A stretch of 64,000 nt of DNA, taken from positions 166,444,583-166,508,582 of the forward strand of contig NC_133390.1 of the NCBI RefSeq assembly GCF_047511655.1, given 5' to 3'. Position numbers and translations under genes: made by a program. This document shows, piece after piece, positions 56,717 through 64,000 of this stretch. The notes under the pieces were generated by a model. It was not told where the DNA came from, searched no databases, and saw nothing but the letters and a program-made list of their open reading frames with translations. The stretch's first letter is position 1, and each line of letters begins with the position of its first letter. This DNA is from Castor canadensis (lineage: Eukaryota > Chordata > Mammalia > Rodentia > Castoridae).

Positions 56717-57825
56717 CGAAAGCTTTTAAATTGGAACAGCAGGCATTAGAGTCACTTTTCTTTTGTAAGAAAACTACCGATTAGCCTGGAAAGTGTTCTG
56801 GGGAGCCATGCCAACAGAAAGAGGGCCTGGCCCGGCTGTGGGATGGGAGGGGAGGAGGCAATTGCAGGCCATCAGGACACCCCAGGCATGTGGTGCAGCC
56901 TGTGGTTGGGCTTTGTGGGAAGACGCACGTGGGATTCAGTAACCACAGCATCCCAGTGGGCCTGGGGATCTCCACAGGGCCCCTTAAAAGCACAAAGTGG
57001 CTTTAGTCATTTCCCTCGGGTGAGAGTTGTTTCATGGAAGCTCACAGCTTCTCAGCACTTACAGGTGCTGATGGGGGCATCACAATATTGTGAAATTAAT
57101 CTGCGGAGCTGACTTCATTACCAGCTTACCTGGTGAAGAAGCAGCCGCCTTAGTTAGCACCGATGGTTGGGCATGACAGAGCTAAAATTGAACTTGGCAA
57201 TTACCACTCCTGAGAGGTTCTTGATGCTGTGAAAGGAAGGTTCCGTGGAAATCAGCCCTGGTAATCACAGGGTTTAAAATTAGTCAGCTACTATTAAGGT
57301 TGTTCTGTCAGTGCAGGCTGTTGGGGGGAGGCGTGGGAAGGGGGCGGGAAGTCGGCTTGGTGGCCTTGGCTTACCTTGTGTTCACCTGCTCCATGTGTTT
57401 TCTTTTAAATTAGTTCTAGGACACAGGGTTGAGAGAGCCAGCATTAGTTTTGTGGTGCAGGATGGCCATGATCACGTGCTGTTTCCTGTCCTCCCAGGAG
57501 TTCACGCGTGTTTTATAGACTTGTGAGGGGCTTCTTCGGCAGCCTGGCACCTCTCCTTAGGCCTTCTGGCAATTTGTGGACTACTCCTGCCAGGAGGAGA
57601 CAGTAAGGTGATGGGGTTAGGGGTCCACAGTCCTTCATGGAGCTGTTTTCATTAAGCTGTTGCCAGATTGTCTCAACTCGTTCCCAGTTTGCAGATGAAG
57701 ACAGCGAGGGGTCTGTGTGCACTTGGCTGCTAGTGCAGAGGGGGTCAGAGGAAAGAGTTTACCCAGATTTGGTTGTAAGCTGGCATGGGCTGTGGCCATG
57801 AGCCCTCATGACTGGGAAGACAGAC
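56717..57825. other. Unique intronic stretch with candidate regulatory block
   Basis: 57060-57310 is AT-leaning and repeat-free, with gtgaaattaatctg, ctaaaattgaacttggcaat and ggtttaaaattagtcag motifs. No gene is recognised. Confidence 0.35.
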
Positions 57826-58140
57826 ACTCAAGTCAACTAGTTCCTTTGAGCCTCAGTTTCCTCATCTGGAGACTTATGCTGTTCAGGTAAGGAGCAAGTG
57901 AGACCATTTAGGTTGGGTATAGCCTCAGCATGGTGGCCATCATGCTTAAGGGCGATATTTATAGATCACCTGCTTTGTGTGAGGCCCTGGCCCAGTTGTC
58001 CATAGGTGACAACTGCTTTGCACAATTATTCTGGAAGGAGCTATTATTCCCACCTTCAGGTTAGGAGATAGGGAGGATAGAACTTTGTCTAGGCTGTCTG
58101 GACAAGTAAGGCTAGGGCCAGGTTTCAGATCCTCATGTTG
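57826..58140. mobile_element. Two adjacent MIR-class relics
   Basis: Sense piece at 57826-57900 ('tttgagcctcagtttcctca') and antisense piece at about 57955-58140 ('tatagatcacctgctttgtg'). Confidence 0.6.
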
Positions 58141-59125
58141 GGAGTGGTTGAACACTAAGAAAACGAGGCAGTGTGGATGAGAAGAGAGAAGCATTGAAAC
58201 AGAAATATCTTTCAAACACTGCAGATCCTCCACCGGAAGCTGAGTCATCTCTGTTTTGAACCATAACCATCGAGCCGTCTCACCATCTGGAAACCAAAAC
58301 TAACAAATACTGAGCTTCCTCAAGCAGCAGGCTCCTCCCAGACTCCCCCAAAGCAGCTGAGCAGAGGGGCGAGAGAGATGGGGCCCCTCCAACCTGCCCT
58401 GGTACTATGACCCTCGTTTAGTGCCAAGTGAAGAGCGCTAGGTCTGGAATGGCCACACATACTGGGGTTCACTTAAGTCTGCCAGGGGGTGCACCTGCCC
58501 CAGCCCTCGTGCTTCTGTTGCTGGCACTGTCAGGCTGCACAAGTCACCATCAAGATACTCTTTATCATCTGTGTTCCTGCACGGTCCTGACCTCAGAATC
58601 CCACCTCCCAGTACAGGTGGCAGAACCAAGTCTGGAGTCCTTTGTCTCCAGGCCTGGCCCCTGCCAACTGACTCCTTTTCTTGCAGGTGGACAGGGAGTT
58701 GAGTGCTGTGTGTGCAGAAGGCAGGGACTTCCAGGACTTGTCCCATGTCCTCTTGCTTCTGCTTCATTAAAAACCCCCTCCCTTCTCTAGCCAGAGTGAT
58801 CTGGATGCAGGATAGTTCAGCTTACCATTTTTTGAGTTGATGATGGCGTGAAGGCAATACACCATACGTGGAGTAGCCACCTAGCCATTCTGATGTTTTA
58901 CTTTCAGTACAGTATCCAACAAATTACATGTGGCATTCACCGCTTCATGTAAAGTGGGCTTTGTCGCAGGTGAGTTTGCACGCTGTAGCTCGCTAAGTAA
59001 GAGTCCTGGGCAGGTTTAAGGTGGGCTGAGCTGAGTTACGACGTTCGGTAGGTTAGATGTCTTAAGTGCGTTTTTGACTTAGGATATTTTCAGCTTACTT
59101 ACAGTGGCATTGTTGGAATGTGAGT
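58141..59125. other. Unassigned intronic stretch
   Basis: A 120-codon frame at 58428-58790 with a 109-codon opposite frame. Neither is recognised. Confidence 0.4.
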
Positions 59126-59129
59126 CCTC

Positions 59130-59430
59130 ATGAATCATGGGGCACCAAACTCCTCCCCTTGTTCAAAACCACCTTGAATGACAACTTTTCCAAGAAGCCC
59201 TCACTCGACTGACCACCCCAAGACCCTTAACTGTGAGCTCTGTCTCCCTTGTCATAATTTCTCATCTACATACGTGAGCAGGGTTGCCTCTGAGGGTAAG
59301 GACAGTGTCCTGTGTACCCACTGCTTCATGTCTGGCATCATGTTCATGGAGTAGGGGAGTAGCCAGAGAGAGCAGAAAATGCTTGTTGAGTGAATGACTG
59401 ATGAATAAGTGATAATTAAAGGATTATGCT
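59130..59430 (+). mobile_element. L2 LINE 3' end, sense
   Basis: 'tttccaagaagccctcactc', 'gagggtaaggacagtgtcct' and 'gttgagtgaatgactgatga' in order. Confidence 0.8.
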
Positions 59431-59519
59431 TTATGCTTTCTCTGCAATAATCAGTTATATGTTTCACAGATCAGAATCTCTGGTTTCTGATGAGCAAAAT
59501 TAATTTTCAACAAGCAATA

Positions 59520-59725
59520 TGGGCTACTTTCCACATCAGCAAACGCTGCTCATTTTTCTTGACTGTATAGCATTCTATCATACAGAGAGCCATGATTTAT
59601 TTAACCAAGCCTGTATTAATGGACTTTGTAATTTCCATTTTCCTATAAATAACAATGTAGTAAACATCTTGTCCATATGAATTTGGGTCTAGAAAGTTCT
59701 TTCCCATCCTGAGCTTATGTAAATA
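59520..59725 (-). mobile_element. Old L1ME-like relic, antisense
   Basis: 'gccatgatttatttaaccaa' and 'aataacaatgtagtaaacat' match antisense old L1 3' text. Confidence 0.55.
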
Positions 59726-59874
59726 CTCATTGATAGTTTTTTCTAGTACCCTCACATCTTTCTGGAGTGTGCTTTTAAACCCTATGTCTGAAATTTTTTT
59801 TCATCTTTAGACAGCAGCACCTCTTTTCTCCTTCAGACGAGCCCCAGATGCTGAGTGCGGCTTGGATGTGGTTG

Positions 59875-60240
59875 TGTGTATTTCTGTGTGTTGAGCACCC
59901 ACTGTGTGTCAGGCCTTGTTCTGGGAGCTGGGACTCAGAGATGAACAAGACAGATGGTCCTAGGCACCCAGGAGCTCAGAGCCCAGAGAGGAGGGTGAAC
60001 AGTAAACACAAACAAAACCAAGCCAATGAGCAGAAAGCATGTACTGGGGGAGTGTGTTCTGGGGGTGCACACGTGGCACGTGCCCAGTGTAGATGAGGTT
60101 GGAGGAGCTCTTCCTGGGGAGGAAGAGCTTGGGACAGAGCTGGAAGGGTGAGAAGAAGGCAGTTGGAGGAGAGCTGGGGAAGAGCATCGCAGGCAGAGGG
60201 AAGAGCATGAAAGGTGCAGAGGAACAGAAGCACAACGCCT
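59875..60240 (-). mobile_element. L2 LINE 3' end, antisense
   Basis: 'tgttgagcacccactgtgtg', 'agatgaacaagacagatggt' and 'cgcaggcagagggaagagca' in order. Confidence 0.8.
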
Positions 60241-60371
60241 TCCTTTCCCAGCCCCTCCCCATTCCCTCTACAAACATGCTGGGGTTCGGTCCCCTTTATC
60301 ATATGGCATTTACTGTGCCCTGGCCCTTCTTCTCAGTCCCTTGGCTTAACATTGTTAGAAATGCTGATTGA

Positions 60372-60577
60372 GCCCGGTGCTGATGGCTCACGCCTGTAAC
60401 CTTAGCTACTCAGGAGGCAAAAATCAGGAAGCTAGAGGTTCAAAACCAGTCCTGGCAAATAGTCCACGAGACCCTATCTCAAAAATACCATCACAAAAAA
60501 GGGCTGATGGAGTGACTCAAGGTGGAGGTCCTGAGTTCAAGCCCCAGTACAGCAAAACCAAAACAAAACAAAACAAA
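60372..60577 (+). mobile_element. Fused B1-ID SINE
   Basis: 'cggtgctgatggctcacgcc', 'cacaaaaaagggctgatgga' and 'gagttcaagccccagtacag', ending in a caaaa tail. Confidence 0.88.
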
Positions 60578-60699
60578 AGTGTTGATTGTGGGATGGTTCC
60601 CAGAACTCTTTTTGCTCAGTCCTGGATACACTCCTTGCCCTGTCATACTTCCCCAGCTTCTGTTACTTCTAATATGTTAAAAAATGTACAATTGGTTTA

Positions 60700-60850
60700 G
60701 CAGTACCCAGCACAGTACGTGACGCTTAGTAAGTACCACTCTCCCCACACTGCACATGAAGAAACTGAGGCTCAGGGAAGCCAGCTGTTCCATAGGGCAG
60801 AGCTGGGATTCGAACCCACTTCTCTTCTTCCAGAGCCCATATTCTTTGCG
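60700..60850 (-). mobile_element. MIR SINE, antisense
   Basis: 'gaagaaactgaggctcaggg' and 'gagctgggattcgaacccac'. Confidence 0.78.
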
Positions 60851-60994
60851 GAGCCCTAGTTTAGCTGCATTTGGAGGAAAGCTATTAGGGTTGGGGAGGA
60901 TCCACAGTGCCTGTGGCGGGCACCAGCCCAACTAGCCTTATAGTGGGTGACCTTGGACTTGGCCTCCTGGTGATAAGGAACCAAGGGAGACTCC

Positions 60995-61470
60995 TAAGTT
61001 TTGTTTCAAATTACAAATGTAATACATGCTTGTGCAAAAAGAAAAAAGAAATGAAACAAGGCAAGAAAGGAAAAAGTAGCAGCTTGAATATACCTCCTCC
61101 TGCTCCCTAGGGTAACCACCTTTCACAGCACGTATCCAGACACACACAGAGATACTGTTTTGTAAAAAGGGACTGTGTCCTTGGCTTTTTCTCCCTCCCA
61201 GTTCCAAGTCAGCACCTGCAGGCCTTCCTCATCCCCTCCTGTTCATGGAGCAGATGTATCTCAGTGTATTCAACCAGTGCCTGACTTTCCAGACATTTAG
61301 CTTGCCTCAGATTTCTCTGTAGCAAGCAACATGCTTGGCACGCAACCTGCAGTGGCCAACAGGTATTTCCGCAGGATGGATGCTCAGAAGTCTAATTGCC
61401 GAATGAAAAGGCGTGCAAGTTTCACACGTTGACAGGTGCAGCCAAATTGCCTTCCGAAGGCCCTTCCCAT
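60995..61470 (-). mobile_element. Old L1ME-like relic, antisense, beside the exon 1b promoter
   Basis: 'caggtatttccgcaggatgg', 'gaagtctaattgccgaatga' and 'gcagccaaattgccttccga' match antisense old-LINE text. It ends about 230 bases before the exon 1b promoter. Confidence 0.5.
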
Positions 61471-61697
61471 GCAGCGCCCGCTCCACGCAGCGCGCAGCGC
61501 TGGGAAGACTCTGAAGTCACAGATAACACAGAGCTGGGCTGAGTGCAGGGGCTGCCTCCCCTTCTACTCTCTGACACCTGGTGTGGCCACTGCTACCTGG
61601 AGCTCCGAACACGAGGGCCCAAATTGGGATAGAAGATGAATTTTAATAAAAGAGGTTAATAGCAGGTTTTTCCATTTCACCTTGTAGGAACGGGATA
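61471..61697. other. TOX2: Proximal flank of exon 1b promoter
   Basis: Starts with a small CpG-containing patch (gcgcgcagcgctgg near 61489-61502), then turns AT-rich at 61635-61680. No repeat is recognised. Confidence 0.4.
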
Positions 61698-61760
61698 GGG
61701 GGCGGGGGTGCTGGGCCTCCAGCCAATAGAGGACCAAGAGTTGTCAGGAGGGCTTATAAA
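61698..61760 (+). promoter_or_regulatory. TOX2: GC-box/CCAAT/TATA core promoter of TOX2 exon 1b
   Basis: GC box gggggcggggg at 61698-61708, direct CCAAT at 61723-61727 and TATAAA at 61755-61760. The order and spacing are canonical. With usual TATA spacing, transcription would start near 61783-61789, inside a pyrimidine run. This focused promoter contrasts with the CpG-island promoter of exon 1a and suggests tissue-restricted use. Start-site position and tissue restriction are inference. Confidence 0.72.
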
Positions 61761-61801
61761 GCTTGCTATTTCTGGCATTTTTTTCTCTTTCTCTGCTGAT
61801 T

Positions 61802-61927
61802 ATGCAGCAGAATCGCACAGAGGCTGTCACGGGCGCGTTCTCTCCCTGCCTGGGCTTCTGTATAACAAGACTCGGGCTCCTTCCACTTGTAAGACGCGGG
61901 TGCATTGCAGGTGTGTTTCCGCAGAAG
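61802..61927 (+). CDS. TOX2: TOX2 exon 1b coding part (42 residues)
   Basis: Alternative first coding exon of TOX2. The peptide begins MQQNRTEAVTGAFS and ends CIAGVFPQK, matching the N-terminus I remember for the longer human TOX2 isoform in length and at about 33 of 42 positions. The ATG is the first after the TATA box; the same frame is closed upstream by a TAA inside the TATA box (61757-61759), so no earlier in-frame start exists. Kozak context is mixed: A at -3, C at +4. Residues 11-30 are hydrophobic with two cysteines, unusual for a nuclear factor, but there is no clear signal-peptide cleavage site. The exon ends after a Lys codon at donor GTAAGC, phase 0, so it can join the same exon 2 as exon 1a. 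Confidence 0.9.
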
Positions 61928-61933
61928 GTAAGC
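61928..61933 (+). other. TOX2: Splice donor of TOX2 exon 1b
   Basis: CAGAAG/GTAAGC: a strong consensus donor in phase 0, better at +4 than the exon 1a donor. Confidence 0.9.
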
Positions 61934-62194
61934 AGCCGTGCCCACCGCCTCGTGGGGTGGAGGTGATCAGGCCGGCGCTGTGGGCTGAAGGCAGACGATG
62001 GAGGGCGGGGACAGGCAGGGACCTGGACTGGAAGGAAGATGCTCAGAGGACCCAGGACTTGCAGTGGGCAGCTTTTTCCTGAAAAGGATTCTGGAGGTGG
62101 CTGGGATCACTTCTACAGAGCAGGCTCAGCCTTAGGTTTTGGTGTCCAGGGTGTTCAGGAAGCATTCGTTCAGCACACCCTGCAGTGGATCTGG

Positions 62195-62198
<4 letters not shown>

Positions 62199-62250
<52 letters not shown>
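62199..62250. repeat. (GT)26 microsatellite
   Basis: Twenty-six uninterrupted GT units starting about 270 bases after the exon 1b donor. Long alternating purine-pyrimidine tracts like this can form Z-DNA. Confidence 0.97.
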
Positions 62251-62252
<2 letters not shown>

Positions 62253-62861
62253 ATCTGGCTGACTCAGAACAACCAAAGCAGTAATAGGGATGGCCCTTGG
62301 CAGGAAGGGGCCCAGAAGACATGGGGACTGAGGAGTGGGAGGGGTGAGGAGCAGCTGGCATTGGGTTTTGGAGATTAGGGAATAAATTAAAATTCCTTTC
62401 CCAATTTGGCAAAGGCCGCCTTTCCCTTTGTCAGAGAAGAATGTTGCAAGTAACCAGTTGGGGTGTCCTCTCAGATTCCTTTGGGAGAAGAAAGGTCAGC
62501 AACAAGTGAGGAAGGGCCTACTCACAGACTTAAGGCAGGCATGCATGCAGTAGGTGGAAGAGGTTCTGATGCAGAAACCTCGTGCTAATGGCACTTTGCA
62601 GCTGCCCCCTGGGAAGTGGCTGAGTTGGGGGCAGGGCTTGTTGCTGTTGACAGCATTGTACCCAGCACACCAGGAGGCCCGACCTCTTCTGGTGCTCAGA
62701 TTTATCACAGTCATTGTTGGAAATCTGGCTTCGTACATGTGCATCCCAGAAACGGAAGTTGCCTGCTCAGGCCTGCTTCTCCACAGTCAGAACATCCGGG
62801 GGAAACAAGAGACCAAGGAGCAGCAGTCTCTGTATCTCCTAGGAGAAGTTCCTCTTTTCTG
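62251..62861. other. Unassigned intronic stretch
   Basis: Unique sequence; overlapping frames of about 80-113 codons are not recognised. Confidence 0.4.
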
Positions 62862-63068
62862 GGACTGGGGTTTGAACTCAGGGCTTCACACTTAAAAAGC
62901 AGGCACTTTACAACTGCTTGAGTTACACCTCCAGCCCATTTTGCTCTGGTTATTTTGGAAATGGGGGTCTCATGAACTATTTGCCTGGGCTAGCCTCCAA
63001 CCACAATCCTCCTGATCTCAGCCTCCCAAGTAGCTAGGATTATAGGTGTGAGCCATCAGCACCCAGCT
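62862..63068 (-). mobile_element. Fused B1-ID SINE, antisense
   Basis: 'ctggggtttgaactcagggc' (ID) and 'tttggaaatgggggtctcat' to 'attataggtgtgagccatca' (B1). Confidence 0.9.
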
Positions 63069-63189
63069 GCTGCTTGTTAATTCCCACTGGGGCTGAAAGC
63101 TGGCAAGAGGCAGTAAGCCTAGGGCTGCTGAGGAGGCCTCATAACTAGCTGGCCAGGGAGGAAACGACCATCAGTTCCTCTGGGCACCA

Positions 63190-63412
63190 AGGTTCAGCTT
63201 TCAAATCTCAGCTGTGCCACAAATACAGTCTGTTACACAGGGCAGGCTCCTTGAGCCTTGCAAGCCTCAGTCTCCTTATCCATAAACTGGGGCACTGATG
63301 CCTGCTTCCTTGAGTTATGCGTTATGGTGATTACCTCTCTAAGCTCACTGCTCACACTTGGCCTGGTATGTGGCAGGACCTCCAGACTTGTTGAATGAAT
63401 GAATGAATGAAC
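63190..63412 (+). mobile_element. MIR SINE, near full length
   Basis: 'aaatctcagctgtgccacaa', 'agcctcagtctccttatcca' and 'ttgttgaatgaatgaatgaa' in order. Confidence 0.75.
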
Positions 63413-63844
63413 AAATGACCCAGAACCCGGGCTCAGCAGCAGGAGTCAGCTCTCACAGCACGGTGTGTATTACAGTGCAATTGTGTGTTGCTTGGGAGCC
63501 TCCCACAGTTAGAGGTGCTGTGTTCTGTTGGGGGCCTGGCTGATGGTCATTTCTCTGTGCCTCTTGTCACTTCCCAGCTGGGAGGGACATTCATTTCGGG
63601 ACTTACCGGCCATCTCGAAACAGAATTGATCTTCAGTTTTACCGGAACAACTTACTGAAGATGGGTTGGCAGCCATGTTGGTGGGGTCTTGGAGAATAGC
63701 CACTAAATTTGCCAGTGTTCCGGCGGCAACTTGTAACCTGTGTGCTGAGAGCCCTGGTCTGGGTGATGCAGAAGGCCAAAGAAGGGAGTGGCCTTGGAAA
63801 GCACAGTGTGGCTAAATTGCCAATCCCTGCACACCTCCCACCTG
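63413..63844. other. Unique intronic stretch
   Basis: Repeat-free with CpGs retained at 63595-63645 and 63720-63727. No exon features are recognised. Confidence 0.35.
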
Positions 63845-64000
63845 GAGAACAGACCTGGCTTGGAGCCATGGCTTTGTTCCTTGCTTGCTCTGTGACCTCA
63901 GGCATCTCACCTTACCTCTCTGAGCCTGTGGGGTTATGGGTTATTAGGAGGATTACACAGGACGAGATATATAAAGCACATTGCTGGTGCTCAGTAAATA
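63845..64000 (+). mobile_element. MIR SINE at right edge
   Basis: 'gctctgtgacctcaggcatc', 'acctctctgagcctgtgggg' and 'ttgctggtgctcagtaaata'. Confidence 0.8.

Noticed and set aside
61763-61801. Upstream extension of the exon 1b frame starting at TTG
   Set aside because: It begins just after a TAA within the TATA box and has no ATG. The ATG at 61802 matches the TOX2 isoform start.
61928-64000. Search for TOX2 exon 2
   Set aside because: I looked for an acceptor followed by codons for FDGDSAYVGMSDG downstream of both first exons and found none, so exon 2 lies beyond the window.

Overview
The window is nuclear DNA from a placental mammal, and almost certainly a rodent. It is dense in B1 (7SL-derived) and ID-type (tRNA-Ala-derived) SINEs, including fused B1-ID units. 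It also carries old mammal-wide repeats (MIR, L2, MER5A, MER20, MaLR LTRs, L1M) and a younger lineage-specific L1 3' end. The ID body with 'ctcaagtggtagag' followed by 'gagttcaaaccccagta' resembles what I remember from beaver-like rodents (Castorimorpha); that placement is inference.

The only protein gene I can support is TOX2, an HMG-box transcription factor, on the + strand. Two alternative first coding exons are visible. Exon 1a (34275-34373) lies in a TATA-less CpG-island promoter and encodes a 33-residue N-terminus beginning MDVRLYPSAP. Exon 1b (61802-61927), about 27 kb downstream, encodes a different 42-residue N-terminus beginning MQQNRTEAV. It sits behind a compact GC-box/CCAAT/TATA promoter. 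Both end in a Lys codon at a phase-0 GT donor, so either can splice to the same exon 2, which is beyond the right edge. The HMG box is not in the window.

Positions 1-33.9 kb are 5' intergenic sequence. They hold nested LINE relics, LTR and DNA-transposon fossils, and a full-length RPL30 processed pseudogene (minus strand, 13-bp target-site duplication) inside an old L1. Positions 33.9-35.9 kb are the CpG island. From 34.4 kb to the end is TOX2 intron sequence, containing many L2, MIR and SINE copies and several non-repetitive AT-rich blocks that could be regulatory.

I found no bacterial, phage, CRISPR or toxin-type system. The long open frames in the CpG island and GC-rich intron look like composition effects. 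The most interesting content is the two-promoter TOX2 layout: exon 1b's very short predicted leader, the intronic CCAAT cluster, the CA-rich block after the exon 1a donor and the (GT)26 tract after exon 1b. Repeat family names come from remembered consensus sequences, not a database search, so subfamily names and edges are approximate.
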